Source: Dermatemys mawii
Taxonomy: Eukaryota > Chordata > Testudines > Dermatemydidae
Assembly (NCBI GenBank): GCA_007922305.1
Contig: ML677387.1
Location: 1,404,227 to 1,468,226 of the forward strand
Direction: 5' to 3'
Length of the DNA: 64,000 bases
Shown one piece after another: positions 35,145 through 44,990 of this stretch. Each line of letters opens with the position of its first letter. The first letter of the stretch is position 1. The notes below the pieces were generated by a model. That model worked only from the letters and a program-made list of their open reading frames with translations, was not told the DNA's origin and made no database searches. The translations under genes were made by a program, and so were the position numbers.

Positions 35145-35210
35145 GGCCCCTAGAGAAGACAAAGCCCCAAATATCAGGCCTGTCCCTATAAAATTGGGAC
35201 ATCTGTTCCG
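35145..35210 (-). repeat. Dispersed repeat fragment ('tgaccagatgtcc' family)
   Basis: Contains ccccaaatatcaggcctgtccctataaaattgggacatctg. This is the reverse complement of the family seen at 46908-46975 (gtgaccagatgtcctgattttatagggacagtcccgatattt). A third fragment representing the other end is at 45548-45596 (cctgtcctgatttttcacatttgctgtgtggtcaccct). Confidence 0.65.
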
Positions 35211-36219
35211 CAGTCCCTGGGGAGGCCAGCTCACCTCATGCCCAGGGCAGCAGATGGGACCAGCTCTATCCATCTCCTGCCCGGGGATGCTGGGTGAGGG
35301 ACTCCGTCCCACCCGGTGCCAGCGCTGGGCGCAAATCCCAGGCCTGGAGCTGCCTAGGAGAGGCAGATTCTTGTTCCCATTGTCAGCAGGTTCCAAAAGT
35401 CTTTACCTGAACCCCCCACATTTCCTCATCACCCCCCCCCCGCCCCGCCCCCAGGCTGCTGCCTCGTTAATCCAGCCAGGCAGAAAACAGTCTCCTTTCC
35501 AGAGGAACAATAGCAATAGAGGTGTAAGCCCTCCCCTGGCTCTCTCCCCATCACAGGGAGGAGAGACACAGGCAGAGCCATGCCTGGGCTGCCATTATTA
35601 GGGACAGAACAACAGCTCAGCAGGGCCCTTGACTTGGCAGGCCACAGGGGCTGCTGCAGCAAAGACAACAGTAAAATACAAGTCATACCCCTGTGCCTGG
35701 GACAATGTGCTCCCTTGGCACCACCCCCCCCCCCGGGATCCTGCCCACCTGCTCTCCAGAGCAGGCCCGCCCTGGCTGAGTTCGGAGACCTGGAGGAGCG
35801 CTCCCCTATAGCCTGATCTATAAACTAGGAATAAAAATCCCCAGTGATCACTTTGGGGATGGACAAGTTCTTGTCCCAAGATCAGGCCCAGTGTTAAAAT
35901 TATTCTATAGCTGGGAAACCCCGATGTGCACAAGTGCAACCCTCACCCTATAGGAGCTCTTCTGCATGGGCAAATCAATCCTTTCTTAATGCATTTAGCA
36001 AAGTCATGTGCACGCTCACTCAGTAAGGTGGGTGGAGATGATACAGAACGGACATGTGCACGTCCGCACTCATATCATTCCTTGCAGAACAACACGAAAT
36101 TTTAGCCATCATCTTCCTCATCACCTTCACCCTCCTCATCTTCACCCTCATTCTGGCCCCTCCCAAGGGCGACAATTCTCTTTCCTACTGCCCCAGGTTG
36201 GGATGCCACTTTTATACTA
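35211..36219. other. Intergenic, no gene seen
   Basis: Contains short C runs (35430-35452, 35721-35737) and a run of cctcatc/ccttcac words at 36105-36155. No exon or RNA gene is supported. Confidence 0.5.
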
Positions 36220-36387
36220 CACCGGACTCTCACTAGAACGCGGGATTTGAGATCCATGCCAAGTCCTGCATTCTAGCGGGAACCGCATTACAATGAAAAT
36301 TAGTGACTGTTACTAAATTTGGGATGCACAACCACGTTCTATCAGAATTCATGTTATATAGACATGCGTTCTAGCGAGGGTCTGGTG
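36220..36387. mobile_element. Small TIR element (MITE-like), 168 bp
   Basis: The 22-base left end (36220-36241, caccggactctcactagaac...) and right end (36366-36387, ...ctagcgagggtctggtg) are inverted repeats with three mismatches. Internal copies of the end motif occur at about 36273 (cattctagcggg) and 36334 (cgttctatcag), so the element is built from repeated gttctagcg words. A TA dinucleotide precedes the left end. At the right end the neighbour is TG, so a TA target duplication is possible but not shown. Family uncertain (Tc1/mariner-like ends are an inference). Confidence 0.65.
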
Positions 36388-36462
36388 TGTTAAGCTGATG
36401 TTAGCATTCTAATACAAATTCAATAGAGGTTTTTCCCCTCTTCATTATTTGTTTTTCCTCCC

Positions 36463-37331
36463 TGTGATGGGGTCAGGACTCACCACTGTAGCGCCTCCTG
36501 CTGTTCATTCTGGGAATTAGCTCTCGCAGTCCTGGAGTACCCTCTGCCGGTGGTGTCCCATCTGTCTCTCACCCTGCGTTGGCATCTGGACCCACATTGC
36601 TCTTCACTCACGGCATCCTCTTCAGGACCCTGCCCTCCAGCAGTGCCCCCAAATCCACAGTCACCCCCTCCTGAGAGGTGGGGGGGTTAACAGCAGTCCT
36701 TGCACCGGCCTCAGCAGCCTGCCACAACCCCCAAGTTTAGCCCCTCTTGCATCAGGGGCAGGTTGCAGCCTGTCTCAGCCACTGCTCCACGGTCCGGTCC
36801 AGTGCAGCACATGGGGGAAAGATGGGGATCCAGGCCCTCCCACTACTCTGGGTCCTGACCCAAGGACATTCTAATGGCAGCCTCTCTGCCCTCCTTCTCT
36901 CCCCCTGCCATCAGTCTTCCCTAGGTCACTTCCCCTCTAACCCCATTGCAACCTCTAGGCCCTTCTGCTCAGGGCCAGCAGTCTGGCAGGTATGAGGCTG
37001 GAGCTCACCTCCGCTCCCGCTCCCTCTCCCTCTCCCTCTCCCTCTCCCTCTCCCTCTCCCTCCTCCTCCTCCTCCTCCCCAGCACTACGCTGTCCTAGGT
37101 GCTGGTCTCCTGCCCAGGAGACAGACCTTCCCTTTCAAAGGTCTGGGAAAGACTGACTGCACCATCCCTGGCAGCCTTTATATAGGGCTGAGCCTAGTCC
37201 TGATTGGTCACTCAATGCTCAGCCCTGATTGGCTCCTGGCAGGCCCTTTCCTATTGGCTGCCAGTCAGTGCAGCCACACTGGCCTCCCCTAGCCTACTCC
37301 CTCATGGGAGTGGGGCAGCCTCCCCACTACA
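36463..37331 (-). mobile_element. Solo LTR, second family, 869 bp
   Basis: The plus strand reads TGTGATGGGG...CCCCACTACA between two copies of ctccc (36458-36462 and 37332-37336), a 5-base duplication typical of LTR integration. Orientation is minus, because on that strand a TATATAAA box (37177-37184) lies downstream of three CCAAT motifs. A (ccctct)n tract at about 37015-37080 falls inside the LTR. It shares no clear sequence with the Gmr1-like LTR, so it is a different family, and no internal sequence remains. It lies about 3 kb upstream of the FGFR1 CpG island in the opposite orientation. Confidence 0.85.
37177..37257 (-). promoter_or_regulatory. LTR promoter: TATA box and three CCAAT motifs
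   Basis: TATATAAA on the minus strand at 37177-37184. CCAAT motifs are at 37203-37207, 37228-37232 and 37253-37257, spaced exactly 25 bases apart. This is the U3 promoter of the solo LTR. Whether it is active cannot be told from sequence. Confidence 0.7.
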
Positions 37332-37336
37332 CTCCC

Positions 37337-38035
37337 CTTACCAATGTTAAGGTGTCCTTTTTCTATAGGTTAGTATATTTATGATTTTAACTCATTATCA
37401 TATACATTAATTCATTGCCATGGTGCTCTTGCAGTTGGATGATCCATCCCAAACCTTCCTGAAGCTGGTGTCAGTTCATGTTCTGTGGTTGGCTGATGTC
37501 ATTATGGACAAAATTCCCCCTTACATTCTACTTCCAGTTCCCCAGAATGTATGGGGGTTTTTATTGCAGAGTGGACTTACCCTAATTTACCTAAACTCTT
37601 TCATCCGGTTGGGTCTGGCAGTCGTCTGCTGCAGAACCAAACTGCAGGAGGCCCTGGGCCTTCCCTCTCCTCCCTTCTTGTTGTAAAGAGCTCTCAGTCA
37701 TCCCCCTGCTCTAATACATTTTCTTCCTTCACTGCTGCTGCTTTGGCGGCTAACCTGGACTGCATTCTTCACAATTATCTGCTTTAAGAGAATACATCTG
37801 GAGCCAAATAGAAACAGACAAAGTGCGGATAACAAAATGCAGCTTTGAAACCAAAACAAACAACAAATCTTTCTGCTGTTTATAACCAGGCTCACTGCCT
37901 GGGGGTGTATGTCACTGAGATCAGAGAGAAACTGTGAGCTAAGACATACAGTATGGAGCTCACCGGAGAGACCAAATCACAACTACATTGGGATCAGGAG
38001 AGGGAACTGCACCATAGCACCCTCACCATAACCCA
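37337..38035. other. Intergenic, no gene seen
   Basis: AT-richer DNA without a supported exon or RNA gene. Confidence 0.5.
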
Positions 38036-38175
38036 TTCGTGGAGTCACCGAATTTAAAGCCAGAGGGGACCACTGTGATCATCTAATCTGACCTCCTCCA
38101 GAACACTGGACAGAGAACCTCATCCTGGGATTCCTTTATCCAGCCCACATCGTGTGACAGAGCTAGAGCATATTT
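38036..38175 (-). repeat. CR1 LINE 3' end fragment
   Basis: The series attcgtggagtcaccgaatttaaagccagaggggaccactgtgatcatctaatctgacctcct and agaacctcatcctgggattcct is the antisense of the CR1 3' untranslated end. In sauropsids that end reads 'agg.ggtcc.ttctgg.ctta' before the terminal octamer repeat. Only the last part of the element is present, as is usual for 5'-truncated CR1 copies. Confidence 0.65.
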
Positions 38176-40429
38176 TTTATAAGCTATTCCCGGCACAAGC
38201 CCTCCTTCCCAATGGATGCAATCAGTTGCAACACTCCGCATGGATGGAGAGTCTTGGGAGGAATGTTACCTTTCCCCATGCCAGGGATCACCCCTGGAAA
38301 AACTGATTCAGTAGCCCTTGACATCAGAAGTAAGCCATTGCCTGAGCTGGCAAAGGGCTGCTCTCGTTCTGAAGATGGACACCTACCATTTGGTTCAAAT
38401 ATAGCTATGGTGATTGATGGGTCTAATTCAGCCTGTCTTGTTCCACTTTATAACTTAATCATTTACACATTGTCTCTTCCAGTTCTTCCACCGTGAGCCA
38501 GGAGATGTCTTCATTCTGGCCTATACTGCACAGAGTCTCATCAAGGACTACCTCACCGTTTAGGCTCCCTGAATCGAAATCAAACCTTTCTGTGCAGTCT
38601 GCGTTATCCTAGGCGAACCTAGCCTGGGGACAACTCTCTCTCTTTAGAAGCTGCTTAGTGGAGGATTACTGGGCCTAATAATTCTGAAGCCAAGTAGGGT
38701 TTTTGGCAGATTATTTTGCATGACAATAGACCCAGCATGCTACTCCAGCCACATCCTAGTACAGCCAGTGTCTGAGGCCTCTGGAAAATCCAGAGGTTGG
38801 ACTGTTGCCTGTGCCTGCAGAGATTTTCCCAAGTGCCTCACAGTTTAGAACTTTCACCATGTTTCTCCTCTAGACCTCGCTGCAGTGTTGACATGAGACA
38901 GACGGGGTGAATGATTTCAGCTGTCAGTTGTTTTTTGGACTGTTCCGTGTTTCATGGCACAGATGATTCGGGTCTGATAATCCTTTCCAAGCCCATCAGA
39001 GTGGAAGTTACAGGCTTGATTTTCAGAAAGAACCGTGGGTGCTGATCACTTCCACAAGCCAAGCTACATATGCATAAGGGGAATAACTGCTAGCTATCTG
39101 TGCTATAACTAAGACATTTGCCTATAGCTTTTGATAGAAAAAAATATGCCAAGAGGCAAGCCTCAAATAGTTTGTTCAAATCACCAGAACCCCCAAATAC
39201 TAGCAGTTTGGTATATTTTTGTCTATCAGGAGCAAAAGGCAGAAAAATCTGGATGGAAGCTATCAGACAACTCTTGAAAATCAAAGCAAATTCTGAAACT
39301 TGAGGATTTACCTCCTGATCCTATGGTCAGATCCATGCAGAACACTCAGGGCATAAGGGTCTGACCATACGAATATAAAGACAGGATCCTTGTTTTAGGT
39401 GGTACATCATCAAACCATACTAAGATGTTTGTGAGCTGGAAGCATCAAACATAGGAAAGAGGAACACTGCAAGCCCATTTCTCCCAGAAAAGACAAAGGG
39501 GCGTGATTTTAATTTGGAGGGGCTTTTTACTGGAAAACAAACTATTCCCAATAAAATTTTCCCCCCTAGCCTTTGCTTCTGATTCTCTCTGTTTTTGTTA
39601 TCGTTTGTTTTTAACTCCAGAAAGCTTTAGGCAGTTCGCATGAATTAACAAATAGTGGGGAAGCGAGCGTGTATGTTTGTGGGGGGAGACAATATCACCA
39701 ACCCCGACTGACTGTCCAAACATCGTGAGTCAAGCCCTAAACAATCATAAATTGTCTTTAAAATCTTGAGATTTCAAAAGGAAAATCAGCAATGTTAGGT
39801 TTTGCCAAAAGGTTTCCCTAAACCTTTATCTCACACTCTGCTCAGGTTTACTCTGCAACTATGAGGGCTAGAAATTTACCTAAAATAGAAAGAAAAGAGA
39901 AAAGAAAAGAAAAGAAATCTGAGATCCTCACTTGATCCTGCAGCTGGGGCTTGTAACAATCACACCAAATATCAGGAGAGTTGGCAACACTGATTCCTGA
40001 CAAGTTCTGCTCTTCTGACGTGTTGCACGTCTGTTGTTTAGTTATTGTATTTGTTGTGTGTCCAGCAGCGCACATTGGCTGAGGCTTGGCTGCTCCACGA
40101 AGCTCATTGCAGGATCGGGGCCTTACCTTGTAAGCGTTTCAGGGCAAAGGCTGGCTATTGTTACTCCATCTCTGTACTCTACAGCCTAGCACGAAGGGGC
40201 CCGGATCCTGATCTCGGGGACTCTGAGCTACCCTCACTCACCCAAATACCCGAGATATGAAACACACCGCACACCAGACACTGCACTGCTTGGAATCAGC
40301 CTTTCGAAACCAGGCGGGTTTATTTTGAAGGGGACGCGAATAAAACGTAAACCAGGGAGGCGGCCAAAGGCCCGTCTTTGCTGGGGAAGGAGGGACCGTT
40401 CCCCCGCTACCTGTGCCTCAAAGCCAAGA
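38176..40429. other. Intergenic upstream of FGFR1, no gene seen
   Basis: AT-rich DNA with a (gaaaa)n-like run at 39890-39916 and no supported exon. The ORFs here are short. Composition changes sharply to CpG-rich after about 40400. Confidence 0.5.
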
Positions 40430-42130
40430 TGTTGCCCAGCGCTCCGTGCGGAAGGAGGAGCCGCCTTTCGGGGGCTCCGAGCTCACGGCACGATCCAAAT
40501 CCCGAGAGGGCGGGTTGTTCGCCCATCCGGAGGGTCCGCTCCTCGCGCCCTTGGAAGTGGCTCCCGGGCAGTCCCGAGCCCTTCCCGGTCCTGTATATCC
40601 CGGGCAGCCGGAGCCTGCGGCTCCTTCTCTTCCCCGCCCGGGCCAGCCTAGCCCGGGAGGAGTCAGCCCAGCAGGTTGTGGCGGGCGAGGAGGAGGGAGG
40701 CGTGGGAACGCGGAGCGGGGCCGGGGCCGGGGGGCGAGGCGAGGAGGAGGAGCCGGGAAGGAAGGGGGTGTAGAGGCGGAGGAGGGGCTGGCGGGGAGGG
40801 CGGGACTCAGCCCTGCTCTGCGGCGCGGAGTGCGGGACTGGGCACCGGGCAGCAGGCGGAGAAGGGAGGTGCATCGCTTCGGAGCGCACGGAGGGAGCCC
40901 AGCGCATCCGCCGCAGCTCGTCCGGGCACCTGGGCTTCCAGCCCCCGGGGTCGGCGGAGTCTAGAGGGAGTCGGGGCCACGTGTGTTTTCCCCGGGGCCG
41001 AGCCCCTTCCCGGACCTACCGCGCTCGGGGGCCCCCCTTGGCGAGATGGAGCCGGGGCTTTGAGCTGGGGCGGCTCGGGAGGTCTGCGCGCCTCCAGCCC
41101 CGGCCAGGGCTCCGCGCCCATTGTTCCAGCAGCCGGCGCCGCCGGCGGATTGTGTCTCCGCGGCGGCTCCGGGAGCCCTGAACGGGACCGGCCCCGCTTG
41201 GGGAGGCTGCTTCCCCCTGGACCCCGCGGACTGTGCCCGGACGGACTGGTGAGTAGCTGGGGGAGGGGGCGTCCCACGCGGTCCCCCCCCCGCCCTCCTT
41301 GCCCGAGAGGCGCCATCGCAGCTGCGCTCAAACTTTCCCTAAACTTTGGGACTCGCTCCGGGGGGGTGTCTGGCCCCGTGGGGGCGGGGCTGCCGAGAGA
41401 GACCGGAGGAGGTGCGGGGGGGGGCGCCCCAGCTCTGGGCTCGGGGTCTGGCAGTGAAACGCTGCGGAGAGCGCCCCGGGCAGCCCGCGCGTGGTTCTAC
41501 CCGGGGCCCCTTGCTCCCTGCTGGAGGATCACTGTCCGCCGGGGGTTGGTGATGGAGGCCTGAATGCGACCCACTGGCTGGGGCAAAGTCGGGGGCTGAC
41601 TCCGGCCCGTCCCGGACTGGGGAGCCCGCCGCAGCCTCCCGCTCGGGGCTGGGCAGAGTTCGCCGCGCCCCTCGCACACGGGCCCGATCCGGAGGGGAAC
41701 CCAACCGCATCCCCCAGCAAAGGGATCGGTGCGCGCGGGCGCCTGCAGGATCGGGCCCTGCGCCTGCTGGTCGGCGCCCCGGCTGGATGTGTCCTGGTAG
41801 GAGCCAGCGAGAGGAGTTGCGGGGGGGCACTGCTTGGTGCTGGGCCTGGCCAGACAAACTGCGTCGTCCCGTGGGCAGAGCAAACCCCGGGGACCCGCTC
41901 GAACCGCGAGCCGCCGTGCTCGGGGCAGGGCAGGAACGTAAGAGCAGCCGGGGGCGGGGGGGCATCTAGCTCGGGATCCCGGCTGCAAACAGCGCCCAGG
42001 GCCAGGGGCTTCCGAGGGAGTGAACAGACCGGGGCAATTTCTGGAGTGACCCACCCCTGCCCCCCAGCCCCCCTTCTGGCAGCAGGAGCAGAGGTGCGGG
42101 CCACCAGAGCGTGGGGCTGAATTCTCCACT
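40430..42130. promoter_or_regulatory. CpG island, FGFR1 promoter region
   Basis: A dense CpG stretch, unlike the flanks, with many GC boxes (ggggcggg, gggcgggact), agggcggg, and gaggaggaggagccggg runs and no obvious TATA box near the presumed start. It spans FGFR1 exon 1 and the start of intron 1, as is usual for the promoter of a broadly expressed receptor gene. Long open frames occur on both strands here (up to 295 codons) because CpG-rich DNA has few stop codons. They are not treated as genes. Confidence 0.8.
40760..41248 (+). other. FGFR1 exon 1 (non-coding 5' UTR), start approximate
   Basis: The 3' edge is well supported: ggactg|GTGAGT gives a consensus donor at 41249. The 5' edge is a guess. 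The stretch aggcggaggaggggc near 40774 resembles the beginning of the human exon as I recall it, and the transcription start could lie 100-200 bases to either side. Inside, ccattgttcc (41118-41127) matches a conserved ccattgttcc in the human FGFR1 leader from memory and is a SOX-type motif. No ATG-initiated frame leads from this exon into exon 2 that I would support. Confidence 0.6.
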
Positions 42131-42298
42131 GCTGCAGCAGGAGACTGCCCTGTGCGGGAGGGGGCGGGGGGGGGGATTTATTCCTCTCTAGGCCACGGGG
42201 GAGGAAGGTGGCTTCGGAGTTGTTGTAGGGGCGAGCACCACGGACTCAGGCCACTGGCTTATTCTGAGGAGCCCTGGAGAGCCTGTGACTGGAAATGA

Positions 42299-42328
42299 AG
42301 TGTGTGTGTGTGTGTGTGGGGGGGGGTC
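42299..42328. repeat. (GT)n microsatellite followed by G run
   Basis: About eleven GT units then a run of nine G. Simple sequence near the start of intron 1; no function implied. Confidence 0.9.
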
Positions 42329-43734
42329 TTGACCTTGTGTGAACTCTCTGGATAGCTGGCACCTGGTAAATGTTTCTCATATTGATTATTGGGAGCTTTA
42401 TGGCAGGCATACCGCTGCCTGGCGAGGGGCTAAGAAATTCCTGTCTGGCTTGAACCAAGCCCCGCAGCAGCCTCCTGGGAGGGTGTGGACAGATTCAGAG
42501 CATTGCAGCCGGGAGTTCTCCTAGACCGTCACTGGATGGGCTGCTGCTCCCCACAGGCTCCCCTAAGGAGCCTGCATTGTGTTACTACCCTGCAGTCATG
42601 CATTGCTCTTTTCCAGGCTCCCATTCTAACCTCGCCATCTGAGAGAGTGAGTGAGGCCAGTTTTAGGGGTGCGAGATTCCTGGGATTTAAGGAACTTTCT
42701 CCCTGGGACCTTAAGAGTGCTGCCTTAACACATAAAATAAGGCCTGCGTTTGAAAAGAGGAGAGTTTTCTGAGCCAAAAAAGCTTCTTAAGGTACAAAGT
42801 TTAGTGGGGGAGGAAAATCTCTTTTGCATTGAAAATATTCCCTCTGGTTTCAAGCCTGTTGATTTTGTCTCTGTAACGGAATAGCGCTTTCTCTAGACAT
42901 AGTCATTAAGCTAAATGTTTCCTTACTCTTCCATAGCAGATGTACTCTGCATAGTTGAATGTCTGAGGAAAGTTTTTTTTAATACCTGGTGCATGTGGAC
43001 AATTTATCTGAAACCTTGCTTTACTATTCTGTGTTTGGGGCTGATATAAAAGCATCCCCATTAAACACTGCTGTGTAGTTTTCCAGTCCTGCTAATCATT
43101 TGGAACCCCAGCGATATCCCTCCTATCTGAATTATTTTTGCAGGCATGCAAGGCGCTAATGCCCTGTAATGCGGATGCCCGCCTGGGCTTCGTATGCCTA
43201 CTAATGTCTTATTTGCATAGTTCTCCTTGCTAAATCGGAAGTTCTTTGGAGCCTGTATTGGCCCTATGGGGAGTACCTCGTTAAGATGGTCCTGCTGTAG
43301 ATATCGTCCCTTATGTAGATGGTTTGTTAGCAAGTCTAATGTTGCTGTGCTGTGCTCTGTCCTCCCTCCTGTAACAGGAGCTGCACAAAGCAAAGTGAGG
43401 GCCCCTGTTCATCCGTGGTCATGAATGAGAAATGGCTACAAATAAACTCTTAACTGAGACTGTCCAGGCTCTGCATGCAGTAGTATCTGGGGGCTGATCT
43501 TGAATGAACGTGTTTTCTTGAGGCCTGGCCTTATTTAGTGGATCCCATGTGCCCCAGGTTGGGACACTGAATCTACGATTTCCATCCCTCAACAGCCGAC
43601 ACAGTCTGTCTCTCTTGCAGAAACAAAGCTACAAGGAATTCCTGGACGTTCCCTTGATAGTGCTGCTGCTTTTCTGTCTGCACCAAACGGGCGACATTTC
43701 ATTTTAAACTGCACCGCTAAAAATGCATAAAATG

Positions 43735-43880
43735 ATAGCTGCTGGAACGAGGGGTGCTGGAACTGGGAGTGCTGCTGCAACCCCTGGCTTGAAATGGTTT
43801 CCATTATACACAGGGTTTACAGTTTGGTTCAATAGCTCTCAGCACCCCCACTATACAAATGATTCCAGAACCCCTGAATG
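43735..43880. repeat. Dispersed turtle-type repeat
   Basis: The string ggggtgctggaactgggagtgctgc, ggcttgaaatggtttccattatacacagggtttacagtttggttcaat and ctctcagcacccccactataca resembles a high-copy repeat I remember from turtle DNA. Class unknown. Confidence 0.5.
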
Positions 43881-44639
43881 ATAGGGGCCTTTTCCCTAGC
43901 TTCTGACAAGGGCTTTGTCTGTATGTCTATAGAAAGGATCGTGGTGCTGGTGCAAACCTCCAGTGACAAGGCGCTGGTGTAAAGTGAGGTTTGATCCCCG
44001 CAGTGAGATGTACCACACCAGAGTAGCCACATTGGTGTAAAAATCCCCAGTAGAGATAGGCCCTTCATACAGAGAACTCACCCCATGGGAAAGCTTTGCA
44101 CTTGCCTTTGCTGTGAGAGCATGAGCGAACTGTTTGGCATGTATGAAACCACTTTTTAAGATGTTTGAACATTTCTGGAGCTGAGTGAATAACCCTTAAT
44201 AAATTAAAACAATGCTGCCAACTCTCACCATTTCAACACAGTTCATGATATTTGATGTTTTTCTTCAAGCCCTGCTCCAGCACGCATGTAATTGCATGGG
44301 AATATCTGCTTTGGGGGTTTTTTTTAGTAAGTTTCTAGCCTCACTGGTTACCTAGAATATTTTATAAACACAAGTCCTTAAGGGTCAAAAACCAAGGAAA
44401 ATCAGAAGAACTCAAGGTTTATTATTTTTAAAAATCTCATGATTTTGACTAAACTTTTGAATGCTTGAGTTGGGAATACTGCAGATAATATAGTCAACAA
44501 ATTTTGACTTTTTATTCACAAACTTATCATGAGTGGATGATGAGATTCTATAATTATTCTTTACTCCAGGTTATTCACAAATTTCTTCAGAAAATAATCA
44601 GGTTATAAATTATCCCTATTTGCATTGTGGTGACTGGTT

Positions 44640-44990
44640 TGCTTCTGTGATATTGTTTGTGTTCTCTGATTGGACGACATATATAATTAACCAACACCAT
44701 GCAAAATTTGAATGTTATAGTCAGTTGTGATGCTTGCAATTTATACTGTGTCGCTTAGTTGTATAAATCATCCAATCAAGGAATGCGAACAAAAGCAATT
44801 GATTAATGTATCTAACCAGTGCAGCTCAAAATCTGAATTTGATATTCAGTTGTGATGGGTGCAGTTTGTACTGTGTTAGGTACTGAAGTCACATAGCAGT
44901 GCTTCTGCGCTCTGATTGGATAACTTAGGTAACTAGCATGACACAAATTGGTATCGGGAAGCTGCAGTTGTTACAGTTGAATATACAGTT
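44640..44990. repeat. AT-rich compound repeat with direct and inverted modules
   Basis: A module reading caaaatttgaatgttatagtcagttgtgatg...gcaatttatactgtgt at 44702-44752 recurs diverged at 44827-44876 (ctcaaaatctgaatttgat...cagttgtgatgg...gcagtttgtactgtgt). Around it, tgattggac (44669), its inverted form atccaatca (44769) and tgattggat (44916) mark direct and inverted copies. No coding capacity; it looks like a nonautonomous DNA element or a foldback. Confidence 0.55.

Noticed and set aside
36054..36236. Hydrophobic 60-codon frame (membrane-like)
   Set aside because: Produced by a run of ccttcac/cctcatc words; it overlaps a repeat element and has no gene context.
37015..37080. (ccctct)n tract as a stand-alone feature
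   Set aside because: It lies inside the solo LTR at 36463-37331 and is described there.
40676..41563. 295-codon open frame in the CpG island, and similar ones on both strands to 42129
   Set aside because: Gly/Arg/Ala/Pro-rich translation is a by-product of CpG content. It runs straight across the exon 1 donor into the intron.
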